From Mesocentrotus franciscanus (Eukaryota > Echinodermata > Echinoidea > Camarodonta > Strongylocentrotidae), in NCBI GenBank assembly GCA_037976565.1, contig CP137674.1, positions 32,023,047-32,087,046 on the forward strand: DNA of 64,000 nt, written 5' to 3'. The position numbers and the translations under genes are program-made. This document shows, in pieces, positions 24,450 to 37,336 of this stretch. The notes beneath the pieces were generated by a model. The model was not told the origin of the DNA. It saw only the letters and a list, made by a program, of their open reading frames with translations, and ran no database searches. How positions within the stretch are numbered: the first letter of the stretch is position 1; every line of letters begins with the position of its first letter.

Positions 24450-26740
24450 GTCTTGTGAATCGCAGGATCTAGAATGAGTGATATTTTTAATCTAGTTGAG
24501 GTTATTTCAATGCAAATGGTTGGCCAGTGCTTAGTGATTAAAAAAAATGACACTTTTGATCGTTGAAAGCTCAACAGCTAAATCTTGTAAAAACCTTAAG
24601 CTGTCATAATTTAAACTTATGAGTTTATTTTTAATAAGTTTAATAATAATTTAGAAAATTTAGTGGGATTAAACTACTTTATTTGAAAAACCAAGCCATG
24701 ACATTTGTACCAGAATATCAAATCAGCCTTTGCTAACAAGCATTATTAAAAATGGCATATGGTAGAAAAAGATGTAATGTATTTATAAAAAAAACCTTTT
24801 TCAATAAGGAAAAAAAGAAAATCTTTATCACGACCCCTTGTCATTACTATACACAAACTTATAAGTTATGGTTGACAGTATCACAAAGAGGAGCTGTTTT
24901 GGGGCACAACATAGGAAGGTTTCTTACTTTGTTTAAATTATTTTTGTATAGAATGTTTTAGTCTTTTAATACATCATTCTCTTTACAAGTAGTATTCAGT
25001 GTTAAGGGCTGGTCCCATATCAGAGAAAGCGAAGCATTCTGAAATCGGTCTCTCAAAGTTTAAGTGGAAAAGGTAAGACATATTGGTGTAGCTAACCGGT
25101 TATGTTAAGAAGCCTTTAGCACCTTTTTCCTCAAATCGGTGGCATATCCAATGCCTAAACGTCAGGAGCCAGCTTTTATATTTGAAGTTACCATTATCAT
25201 TGATATGTGAATGGCCCATTACGATATCCACTCTTCAAAAATACTACTTGAACTTTTGTTATGCTCACCTTTTCTGAATTGAGAAAAAGGGTTAGGACAT
25301 TTTGACAGCGCTGCCAACTTGCAAAGGATATTCAGTTCTACTTTAATCGGTCATTCTGAAAAATTGTATGAAGCCTTTCATATATTATTTGCATAAACAG
25401 TACGAAATATACATGTACTAAATATCAGGGGTACGAGGCAGCTTTGATGATGTAATTCCAACATGGAGTTCAAAGATTGATCGATGAAAGATGGAATAAG
25501 AATAACCCAAGTGCTCTATTGGCCAGAACATTTACATGTATTTACAAATTAGAAATAAAATAAAAACATGGACAGACCCAATTCACTTTTGTCTATTCAT
25601 CTGGACGGATGCATTTATTTCAAAACTTTTAGTCCAATTTTAGATTCACAGCAAATTGCAATGCATATATATATCATCAAGGTAATAGATAACTTAAATT
25701 AGTTATTTCGGAATGTGTTACCATATATCTACAACATTCGCAACGATACTGGAATATCAAGGTACAGAATGGCACACACTGTTGAAACACAAAGGAAAGA
25801 ATTACATATACTCTAAGCATACAGAGGCGAAAAATAATCAAAAGTTGCGACACATTATGCTCTTAGTATGGAAATCATGTTGAACTATATTATATAGTTT
25901 GGACGGAATGTTACGATAGGAACACAATTAATGATTAATAACAAATTAATATTAAGTATCATGTTCCCGGCGATCATAGCAGCAACAATCTTCAATATAT
26001 TTTATCTTGTACAGTCCATATCTGTTATTGAATAGAATCTTTAAATTTGGACATGGTAGAAAAGAGTCCTCGCATATAATTTTCAAACATTTTATATTAA
26101 AGTATAAGTAATTCATATTATAAAGCATAAATAATTCCCAATAAAAAACGTTTTATATATAATATAAAATGTAATTCTGACGTATAACCACATCAAAGGT
26201 TCTATATCAAAACGTGAGAAATATGACAAGTTAAACAGTAAAATAAAAGGTTTAAAAATGTATAGACAAGTATTTATAAACCAAGATATTGTTTATCGCC
26301 TTCTCCATAGTATTTTAAAAAATATAAACGAATTGGTGTAAATTTCCAGTTAAATATTAAGATTGGGAAAAAACCCAGAACTGATAAATGTGAAGTGTAC
26401 ACGAGTTCTTCTTTACTAATGACAAAGGTGTGCAAAACTAGAAGGCACTGCCAAAATGAATACAGACATTTTTTAAAGGACAAGGCAGTGTGGTCCTTGC
26501 AAAAAAACAAACATATACCTTTAATTTTCTAATAGCTAATTTTATTTATTATAAAAATGATCACTCTATGATATCTAGTATGCAGTGATAAACACATGCA
26601 GGAAAGTACACACACCCACATAATAAAAGCTTTGTTTCACTTCCCTGGTTTAATATTGTATCATGCACGTAAACCATTAAAAAAAATTTTTTTTTATTGA
26701 TTCCAAACAATACAAATCAATATTAGAAATAAAATACAAT
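24450..26740. other. AT-rich intergenic stretch, no gene seen
   Basis: I found no exon, tRNA-like head or terminal-inverted-repeat element that I can support. The open frames are short, lysine/phenylalanine-rich and chance-like. Confidence 0.4.
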
Positions 26741-26869
26741 TGTTTTTTCTGAACATGATTTCAAAACATTTTCATAACAAAGATTGTACGATTGATGAAA
26801 ACAAAAATGAAATCAGTTGTAACATAAAACAAATAACCCCATCCAACCAACACACTACTAACCCCCTCC

Positions 26870-26945
26870 CTCCCCACCATGCGACACACACACACACACA
26901 CGCAATCCGACCATATTTCCACACATATACACACACTGTTCCTAG
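26870..26945. repeat. CA-rich simple repeat
   Basis: Runs of (CA)n around 26885-26902 with CCCTCCCTCC-type flanks. Low complexity. Confidence 0.6.
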
Positions 26946-27026
26946 CCCTCTCAGAATACCCCAAATTGGAGCGACAGACAAACAGAAACAATCTATTTAC
27001 AAAAAAATCAATAAAAAAATCATTTA

Positions 27027-27440
27027 AACGAGGCTACAATAGCCATTTATATATATCCAATATTTCATTGCAAAAATAATTGTATTAAATATCTTTATTC
27101 GTGGGGAATTACCGGACAACCCTAAATGAATATCTATCCAGTCGATAGACCTTAATTCCCTTAGCTCAAACTAAGCTATTACATTCTGCCATAGTCTTTG
27201 AGCATGTGCACACTCCCTGAACAAGTGTAAATATGTTTCAATCTTTTGCTTACAAAATGAGCACAAGTTATCTACAACAAAGCCGAATCTGAATAAGTGT
27301 TCTCTAGTATATATTGCTCCATGAAGCAGTTTATACTGAATTTCTCTAAGTCTGTTAACAAGAGTAACTTTCCTAGGCCTACTAAATATCTCCCTACATA
27401 CCTCATTTGAAAAATCTGAAAATTTCCGTCCATCATGAAT
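27027..27440 (-). pseudogene. 3' end of a Tx1/L1-like LINE (zinc-finger RVT region)
   Basis: On the minus strand the frame encodes RLREIQYKLLHGAIYTREHL, then CSFCKQKIETYLHLFRECAH followed by QRLWQNVIA. This is the C-terminal zf-RVT pattern of L1/Tx1-group non-LTR retrotransposons (HG..T...L, C..C...ET..HLF..C, then W). An in-frame TAG follows, after which the frame continues with NTIIFAMKYWIYINGYCSLV down to 27027. The upstream part of the element is replaced by CA-rich repeats. It is clearly dead. Confidence 0.7.
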
Positions 27441-27474
27441 CTTCAAAACAAATAAATAAACACACAAATATATA

Positions 27475-28330
27475 GGGGCACACACACACACACACGCCAC
27501 GCATAGGGTTACAATAATACAGTCATGCAGTATAGCAATGCACATTGATACACCCACACAAGGTTATAAAACTGCATTGTAGTGTAATACGGCATATAAA
27601 CACACACACCCACACCCACGCATGGTTACAATAATACAGTCATGCAGTATAGCAATGCACATTGATACACCCACACAAGGTTATAAAACTGCATTGTAGT
27701 GTAATACGGCACATAAACACACACACACCCACACCCACGCATGGTTACAAAAATAGAGTCATGTAGTATAGCAATGCACATTGATACACCCACACAAGGT
27801 TATAAAACTGCAGTGTAGTGTAATAAGGCACATAAACACACACACACACACCCACACCCACGCATGGTTACAAAAATACAGTCATGTAGTATAGCAATGC
27901 ACATTGATACACCCACACAAGGTTCCAAAACTGCAGTGTAGTGTAATAAGGCACATAAACACACACACACCCACACCCACGCATGGTTACAAAAATACAG
28001 TCCTGTAGTGTACCAATGCACATTGATACACCACTCAAGCAATCCTCATTTCAGACTTGCAAGGAGAAATACGCAAATCTACGGACAATGCTCAAACCCA
28101 CAAAAGGTTACAAAACTGCAGTGTAGTGTAATAAGGCACATAAATACACACCCACACCCACACAATGAAGCCCCATTTCAGTATCATAATGGAGCCATGG
28201 ATATATGCACAACACACTAACCCACACACACGTGTTTACAAAACTGCATCCCTTTAGTTGAATAACATACACAATACGCACACTCACACAAAACACACAC
28301 ATATGCCTCCAAATAAACACCCACATAAGT
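27475..28330. repeat. Tandem array of a roughly 120-bp CA-rich unit
   Basis: Four near-identical units of about 117-123 bp (starting near 27561, 27678, 27797 and 27920) plus diverged partial units to about 28330. Each contains AAAACTGCATTGTAGTGTAA, a (CA)n block and ATACAGTCATGCAGTATAGC. Unit length varies with the CA tract. Non-coding; the Cys/Val-rich frames on the minus strand are by-products. Confidence 0.8.
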
Positions 28331-29228
28331 CCGTGTCAATTAAATTGCAGCATGAGGAGAAAAACAATTCCATACATTTGGAAATATCAGAACAAAGCTT
28401 TGGAAAATATATATTGTAAAATTACAAAAAGGACTTGGCATTATCAACATTTTTCTTTAAATGACAACTTCAGAAATGGCTCCAAAGTTTTTGTCCAAAC
28501 TTTAAAGCAATCTAGATAAAAGAATAAACATGCAAGTTGGAATTTCACATTCCACTAGAGTACCCTTTGAAAATTTATACATGTGTATTTAGAAAAGATT
28601 AAATAACTTACTATGATCTTTTCTGGTCAAACATTCAATATTCTATTGAGTCAGCATAATGCATTTCAGCATTCAAGCCCTTTCTCTGTAGCGATATCAA
28701 TCTTTTTTTAAACATACAATATTCATGTAAAGGAAAAACACCAAATATTTGCAAGAATGTTTGGAACCCATTTAGTATTATGGATGACCAGATTAAATCC
28801 TCCATTGAGCTTGTAATCAGGTACGCATAAGCCTAAAGCCTGAAGGCTTCCCCATACTCAGTCAGAGTGGCAAAATCTGGCAACATTTAATCTTTCCCCC
28901 GACCTCATTATGATACCTACACATGTATAAATGTAACATGCAATTCTGTAGTACAAAACTCATACACAAATAGCAATCATAAGCATGTAGGAAAGAATGC
29001 ATAGTTAACTGAATTATTCATACCCCTTGTAAATTTGATGTTTTTTGTGCTTTTCCTAACTCAAGAATGAAAGGTGGACTGGTTGAATTAGGTCCTTTGT
29101 TGCATATTTTTAAATGTAAGCTTTAATATGTCACATTCTCATAAATATAAATCAAAACAAATCAATTTTTCACATACCCTAACAAAAATACAAAATTTGG
29201 TAAGGGTATGAATAATGTAGTTGTTAAC
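28331..29228. other. AT-rich stretch, no gene seen
   Basis: No exon or recognised repeat. If the minus-strand PARP-like transcript has a long 3' UTR it might reach here, but a nearer polyadenylation signal is likelier. Confidence 0.35.
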
Positions 29229-29232
29229 TTAA

Positions 29233-29760
29233 AGATACTATGTCCCTTTTGCAGCCAACATCAAATTCTGTAGAACTTTGCAGGAATTATGAATATGTCA
29301 TGTATGTCCTATCTGTGAAATTTAAACATTAGCAGTGTCCTAGTATTCAAATTATGCAAGGAAACCTGTTTACCTTCTAGACTTCACTGTCAGACACTAT
29401 TGAGTGACTGACTGACGTCTTTTTTTCTTTGGTAATAAACATACATAAAATGAGCTGTAACAGGTACATGAGCATTTGTCTACATCAATAACCCACTACT
29501 TGTAATGGCCAAAATTAAATTGATTAAATCTTTATGCAGCACAAAACGTACGACCATTCGGTAAAAGGGTCTGAAAATCAGACTATTACTTAGGTGATTG
29601 CAATCACTTAAGTCGATTCGACAACTAATGGACGTTATTTTCCCACTAAAAGCCATTTTCAAGCCCTTTCGTTTTGAGGGAAGTTACTAAATTTGTCTTA
29701 CAAATGCCGTTGGAATTCAACCTTATAATTTTTTTGGCTTGCAAATGGGACATAGTACCT
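29233..29760 (+). mobile_element. TTAA-flanked MITE, family A copy 1
   Basis: This 528-bp element begins AGATACTATGTCCCTTTTGC and ends with the inverse of AGGTACTATGTCCCATTTGC. TTAA occurs exactly at both edges (29229-29232 and 29761-29764). Two further copies lie at 44413-44942 and, inverted, at 52739-53270. A TTAA target and very short termini fit the Kolobok or piggyBac superfamilies. The frame conserved across copies follows from sequence similarity and is broken differently in each. Confidence 0.85.
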
Positions 29761-29938
29761 TTAAGGTCGACTTTGGAAAAAAAAAATACAACTAAGTCTG
29801 CAAATTACATGTCCTGTCTTTGATAGCAACATATCCTCTGTTTTGAGCCAGAAGGGCGTTAACTCGTCTTCTTTAACACGGAATTAATAATAATAGTCAC
29901 ATGTGTACCGCACTATAATACTATATTTATAAATATTT

Positions 29939-29944
29939 TTTATT
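29939..29944 (-). terminator. Candidate polyadenylation signal of the PARP-like gene
   Basis: TTTATT on the plus strand reads AATAAA on the minus strand, about 520 nt beyond the PARP-like stop codon. Plausible but not unique in AT-rich DNA. Confidence 0.3.
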
Positions 29945-30462
29945 GTAATGATGACTACCCTGGTCAATGGATTTAATTGCTATTCCACATTTGATAGTGC
30001 ACACACTCCACTCCCTGGGGAGTATTCCCTGGGTTAAATGCCCTTTGGCTCTGAACAGACAATTTCCATCATGTATCAATGTCCATGATAGTTTGAGTCA
30101 TTTTGTGTCAAATACACAGAGAGGGGAATTTGATACTTGTACCTAACAGAAAGGTAACGAAATTTGCCACTTTGTGATTTTTTCATATTTTATGAGCTCA
30201 TCTTAGAAAACGGCATAGATTTTTAATATTTGGGCTTTCCCTGTTGGCTAATGGGAGAAATTATAAAAAAGCATCCCATACATGTAAGCCATGGAACTTA
30301 TGAGCCCACTGCATTACAAATACTAACCTAATCAATTGACTACTGAATTTTGTCAGTCCAGAAGGTTTTATAATTGAACCATCCAATGCCTATACCGGTA
30401 CCTGTATGGAATGGGTTAAGGATAAAAGAAAACAATGACGATTTCAGAGAGGTAGCATGGCA

Positions 30463-30633
30463 TCACAACCGAACACTTTTCACGCTAGTCTGGGATGTGG
30501 TGTACTCAATCAAGCATATAGGTATCACCTGAAGATGATCAAATATCACATACTCATTGCATTTGCTTGGTGCGGCCAAATCATGTGCACCATCTCTACT
30601 ACTAGGGCTCATAGCTGAAAGTCTCCCTGGTGT
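30463..30633 (-). CDS. PARP-like gene, last exon
   Basis: The acceptor TTTCTCAACAG precedes 30633. The exon encodes TPGRLSAMSPSSRDGAHDL, then NEYVIFDHLQVIPICLIEY, a Thr/Ser-rich end and the stop TGA at 30463-30465. The NEY-V-I/V-F/Y ... P..LIEY text is the terminal strand pair of the PARP fold and holds the catalytic Glu. 56 codons plus stop; incoming phase 0. Confidence 0.78.
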   Translation of the reverse strand, partial: TPGRLSAMSPSSRDGAHDLAAPSKCNEYVIFDHLQVIPICLIEYTTSQTSVKSVRL

Positions 30634-33600
30634 CTGTTGAGAAATATTGATAAATTAAAGCAGAATATGAGGAAAATATGGTTAGTACAATCATCAAATG
30701 TCAAACAGATTATATGGCAAGAGATATGGGTTTACTTAGAAAAAAAAAGATTAATTCAATCTTATCTATCTTTCAGCCTTTTAAAATAATTTTTGAAACA
30801 ATATTTGTGCTTGACAGTTCAAAAAAATACACACAATATTTCATTTTATTGATGTTTTTGTATTTATCCACAGCTTGAACAATGTAGCTACCACTCTGGG
30901 TAAATGATATTCAAAACCTTTCAGTTTCATGGTAGTCCAAAGTATGAGTGAGGTTTAGTCAAGTGAACACCCCGAAAAAAAGGGGGAAAAATAAAAAAAT
31001 AAACCAACCTTATAATTTCCTATTTCGATAGCTTCATTTTCAAGTTAGCATAACACAGGCATTAAGTCACATAATGTTCAGCTCCACCCTTTGGAACATG
31101 TATATTTTTGGCAAGCATCTATGTGCATCCACCTGTTTCATTTTCTTAGCCAACTTTTCTTGACAAAAAACCTGTCGTTTGAACTTTACATAACACAGGC
31201 TCACACAATTGTTTTTTGGAAAACATTGAGATTGATCAGGATATCTCAGCCAATGTGACCAATCATACATGCATACAAATGTTTATCATCAAAAACAAAT
31301 AGTTTAGTTTGCAGAAAATTAAGTCTGTATTAGATTGTGGATTTGGTGGGAGTGATTCTAAGCAATATAATGTGTCCACATATTTTTCATAATCTGATGG
31401 AATATGTTGAAAAAAGACATATACCGGTACAGTACAGAGCACATTGCATGGAATCGCCCACTGGGGATTCATTCTCAAGCATTATAAAAGCAAAGCTCTT
31501 CATGTTTTTGTTTATTTTTCCATTTAAGCCCATTGATTTTTTTTTAAATTCTTGTTTCGTTAAATATTTAGTTGACTTAATCTGTTTCTTTGCCTTTTCT
31601 TTGTCTCAGTCATTACAATGTATCAGTGTTTAAACAGGAATACAAAAAATTGCCACACAATAATTTGAAATCCCCCCTCTAATTTTTATTTATTTTTTTT
31701 TTTTGGGGGGGGGGTTGAAATGAAAAAAAAAACAGAGAAAGAGGCAGGGACTTAATGACATATCCTCCTCTCCACTTAGTATTTAATATAGTGCTGAAAT
31801 AATGAAATGGCAGGATTTTCTTTGTTTAAGTGCATCTTAATGGAGCACATAGTAGGAGGTGCATGGAAAAGACTTTAAATTAGGACCACACACAGATATG
31901 GAGTTGTGCCAGAATACATAAAAGTTATACCATAGATGGTCATGGAAAGGGTATTTCAATTCTGAAGAGTCAGACAGAAGAGCCCTCCTTTCCATGACCC
32001 ACAGCCTTGGTATGTAATAACTGTTTTTAAGTGTCACAAAACTTACGCTGTCCTATGTCTATGAACCTTTGGCCTTGAAAAGTGACTCTCACATAACTTT
32101 ACACTTCTGATGATAATTTTAGGGACAATCCCTCACGCAACATTTGTTTACGCATCATGTTAATTTCTTTGTCTCACCCGCAACCGCACCGTTTTCCTTT
32201 TGCGGTTCTCACGCAAATTATTATGGCTCGCCTGCAGAAAAGGCAAAATTACATTCCAGAGGCATGCCATCAATATAGGCAAAAAATTACAAGGGGAATG
32301 AAGAATGATCTTAAAAAGTACAAAAACTTACCCCCGAAAAAGTTTGATGACTTGAGGAGAAATTTTAGTGAATGAGCTCTAACATTGTTTTAACTAAATT
32401 ATAAATACAAGGGACAGAATTTAAGTCCACACTGGTGATAACAAATACAGGACAATTTAAGGCTAATGGTTAAGAAAACATTTTTTTAAAGGTCTCGTAT
32501 AACTAGACATATTGGACACACTTACAAATGAGAAAGAATATAATGGTATAGACTATAATCTTTGATATATCTGACTCTGGATCATGAGATGAAGTATTTG
32601 AATCTGGATTGCTTATTTAATCTAATTTAGGCATTTTATGCAAGGTGTCTCTCTCAACTCAGGTACATGTATATAGTTGGGTACCTGGTGAGATTTAACC
32701 CTTGTTATGCATTGTGAAGTGATAGAGAGATTGGCCCTGTTTCATGAAACTTCTTATCAATAACAAATGCTAAATTTCTAAGACAAATTTGCTCTCAGCC
32801 AGTCAAATGGTTCGATTTCAGTAGCTTATAACAGTTATTGTAACTTGTTATAGATAACAAGTTTTATGAAACAGGGCCCTGGAATAAAGTCTCGGATTGG
32901 GATTTTTAAAATGTTCATACTGGGGCCATTCATATTCAAAATGTTGATATCTGAACTGCCATCATGAACCTCATGTATGTGTGTGTGTGTGTGTGGGTGC
33001 ACGGGTGTGTGTGTGTGTAAGTGTGGACAAAAAATCTCACTACATGTATTTTAACATTTGGATGATGATTCAACTCTTGCGAATAGTGTATTTTGTGAAC
33101 AACCATAGCTGTTTCTGTGCACTCTGTGTTAAAACAAAGGTGAATAAAAGTAGGATAAGAAACTTAATTTTCTATTTCCCCATAAGTGAAAGGGCATGAA
33201 AACATGAAAATTAAATTGCGATTCACATCTCATTTATTCTGGTGTGTGAATGGACCTGTAAACAATATTATTCTTAAAAATAACATGAAACTATACTGTA
33301 TTTGAAATGGGATACTCATGTGGACAATATTATTTGTAAAGTATCTAGATGTATTGGTACCTTATTTAAACTGAAATACTATCTTTCAAATCATGCTTTG
33401 TTCTCATTATATAATGCACTTGTATTACCACATTTATCATATTGTGTCAGTGTCTGGGGTAACTGTAGTAAACTGAAAATGAACACCTTATTTAAATTAC
33501 AGAAAAAAGCACTACATATTTGTACCAGTAGCCATTACCTTGCTCACTCCGCTCCTCTCTTTATCAAGCTCACAACCTTGAATATATTTGATTTATACCA

Positions 33601-36600
33601 GTATCATACAGCAGTGCTAGGGTTCCTTTATTTTCATAATCTTCTTACATATAAAATTTTGAACATGTTCCCTACGAATCTTAGTATTCATGATTATAAC
33701 ACAAGAAATCGAACCAATTTTCATCGTTGGAAAATTATGTTTATGTATGAAGAAAAATCTCCTCAGTGTAATCTCCCGCTGAATTGGAATTCATAACGAA
33801 ATATATTCCCCTTTGCAATAACCAAAGATTATTAAAAAAATATCTGAAAATTTACTATTTGTCCAAATACTGACAGAAAACCTAATCATGATTTTAATAC
33901 ACTATGCTGTTCCTCTGGCTTATGTCTTTATTCACTGTTTGTTTTTAATTTGTTTACATGGTTTTCAGTAACAGAATAAATCAAATGATATCTATACTTT
34001 AAGGGAACTTATTTTACAAGGCCTTTTGGCCTTATTTTATTTTCCCTTTTTTTCATTTTCGACTCGTTAATTTGGTCTCTTTGATACTGTTTGAAATGAA
34101 TTTTTGTGTAACATTTCATAATGTATTATATTTGCATGAACTTGTATGATTGCATGTATTTTTTTTTTAAATGTGTAATATTGTAATGACCTATTGTTTT
34201 TATATGAAGATGGAAATAAATGAACAACAACAACTTACAACTATGGAGTCGAATCCAACCGGAGCGGTGAGTCGGAATCTATCTTTCTTGATCACAGATT
34301 CAGTTCTGCCAAGCCCGGCTTCAACCAGAATCATTTTACCTAACTGAAAAAAGGTCAAATAAGGAAAACATGAAATAATGATAATAATTGGATTTATATA
34401 GCACTTCTTCCAGATAATACAAGGCATTGTCCCTTCGACTAAGGACAATTGAGAAGAAATGTAGAGAGAGGATTTCAGATATTTGTTTTTGTTTTTGAAG
34501 AAGTTAAGTGAAGTTCTATTTCTTAGATATCTTAGCATTGTATAGAGATGTTCTGGTCGAGTGGATACGTCACCGGACTGTCGATCACAAGGTCCGCAGT
34601 TCGAGTCCCGCTACAGCACTAATGTCCTTTGGCAAGACATTGATCTACATTTGCCACACTCAACCCATGTGAGATAAATGGGTACCTGGTAGGATTATTC
34701 CTTGAAATGCACTGTGCACTGATAACAGCTACCGGAGCTAAAGCTAGGGTAATAATTTCCAAAACGCATAGAGATGTTATTTCATATCGTATTATGCGCT
34801 ATACAAGAACTGAAAATTATTATTAGCAATGCAGAAAGTTTGTTCCACAGGTATGAGGCAACAGATTGAAAGGATTTGAAGCCAGCCTGTTTACTGGATT
34901 TGGGATTGAGAAAGAAAGGAGCTGATGAAATTCACGAGGTAGAAAATTATATTACTAATCAATTTACACTGTTCATTTAAATAGAGGTCTTATTCCATTT
35001 TATCTTTGTTTTAACCATGCCCACAACTGCCTGCCAAATATAGTGTTTATTTTTTTCATGATATCCCAAGAGGCAATACTTTATGGTTTATATATTGCCT
35101 TTACTGTGTTTGTACTGGGGGATTAGTTTATATTTAGTCCTCTACAGTACCTGTGAGCTTCTGTACCTTTCTACATCTTCTCAGGACTGTAAACATGTAC
35201 TGTTTCACTGTGAATCATTCTTTTAATAAGGTAAACATGACTATTTCACAAGCACTTGCATTCAAGGTTGTCAAAGCCCCTTACCTAAATACATGTTACA
35301 ACAAGTGACAGACATTTTAACAAGTTTCTTTGAAAGTGAGCCTTGGAAATTTCACAAAATTCAAACAGAAGAAAATAAACTGCTTACAGTGTATTTTTAA
35401 AGGCTGCTCATGTCTCATTTGTTTTTCATTATATATATATCTTATATGCAATAGCAATGCAAATAAGACAGGGCGAGAGAGAGACAGACGGACAGAGAGG
35501 GAGAGAGAAACTGAGAGACTGCAACAGATAACGCCTGTCCTCATCAGCTCGAGTTGGCCAAATATTTCTAATTCAGGAAATTAGACCGATCACGAAATAG
35601 CGGGCTATTTGGCAGGTGTAGGCGCAAATAGCTGGCTTTTTGCTCGGGAAATCTTCCGAAGATATCTTGGGCTATACTATAGTTTGCCAAGTAGCCCGCT
35701 ATTTGTCCGATCCGTCTTCACCAGCCCGAAGACTCGCACTATGCGCGAACATGGAGCAAATTTCTTGAGCTCATTTCTCAAGCTCAAGTTTCGAGCTGAT
35801 GAAGATGCGATTTGTAACTTCAGGCTAATTTGCTGAATCAGAAATAGCTGGCTATTTGGCCAACTCGAGCTGATGAGGACATGCTTATAGAGACAGAGAA
35901 TGAGAGAGAAAGAGAGACAAGCAAAACATTCTGCTTATTTGAAAGTGACAAGGAAGTTTGATACATGTGGCTGGATATGTCGGTGAAAGACATTTACCAA
36001 CAACCAACAAACTGCCTGATTTTGATCTCATGTTTCCTCCCTCTATTTCTCTCATACATCATGATGGTTTCATTGGTATTGAATGTTCCAGCATCTGCCT
36101 GCATGCAAGTGCATAATGTGTTTCACTGGCTTCCCTGTGACCTTTGACCTGGCAAGGTAGGATTCTGATCATCATACACACCTACGCATCTCAGACAAGG
36201 TACAAGAGAAAGACCCAAGGGTTCAGGGATCAACGAATAGGCATGAAAAAAAAGAAAAGGGGGAGGGGGAGAAGCTTGTGCTACTTTCCCAATAATGTCC
36301 TACGTAAAATGAGTCCAAAAGGTGTAAATACGAATATTTCTAGTCCAAATAAAAAAAGTATCAGTTGAGACTTGGTCTGGGGACTGCTACTGAAAAGGCA
36401 TTGGTTCGAAGAAAAGCCACAGGTCTTTAGGCACAAGCTCTAATTTTAGACATGAAAACAATTTCATAAAGCCTTGAGCTGAGCCTTATACTCTGTCAGT
36501 CTCTGGCTGTGTCAAATATAAGCAGCTATAGTACAGGGCCTATAGGTCTCTGTATAGGAACAAACTATACCTCATAAAGTGGTATCGTCATTTTGGTTTG

Positions 36601-37305
36601 GCTTGCAGTACATAACAGTTTCATTCTCAGTTATTATAAGCTTTAAAGATAAAGACCAGTTCTGGTCATGCGATTGCATTGTGAAAGAAACGTTGTGGAA
36701 TTGATCAGAAAAGGTTGATCATCTAGCATATAAGTATTGGTGTGTACTGCAAGGTTTTGGAATCATCAAAATGATAAGAAATTTGGTCTTGGTAAAGTTA
36801 CAAGCACTGTACACAGAAAGATGTATATTGGACTACGGGACCACGTGCGCGATATCTATTTGGTCCCAATAGATATAATAATTTACCAAATATATCAATT
36901 AGTAGGCGGTTTCCCCGACTTTCCCGGCAAAATTTGTATCATCACGTATTAGTCAAAACATATTCTTTCACATGAATGGTAATGAGAGCTTCCATTTCAT
37001 TTTTTTGAGAGAGGGGCTTTTCCAAAACTGGTCTTTACCTTTAATATCCATCACTTAATGTCCTGAAAAGTATGTTTGCTTATTATGAGTCTCAGAGCAG
37101 ACCAAAAATGAAAAAATGAGTGTCGTCGCATGAGTGTATTAAAGCGCGCCCCTCCCCCCTGTTCTCGATGAAGGCTCATGTTCAGGGAAAACACTGTTCC
37201 TCGGACAGAACGTTAACTGGAGGCCCAGTGTGTTGGAGAGTCACACCCCATGCACCTTAATATGCTACACTTCTTGCAAAGAGTAGAGTGTAAACCAGGA
37301 GTTTA

Positions 37306-37336
<31 letters not shown>

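Noticed and set aside
27555..28330. Direct repeats suggestive of a CRISPR array
   Set aside because: Units of about 120 bp contain CA microsatellites and no spacer pattern, and the context is eukaryotic.
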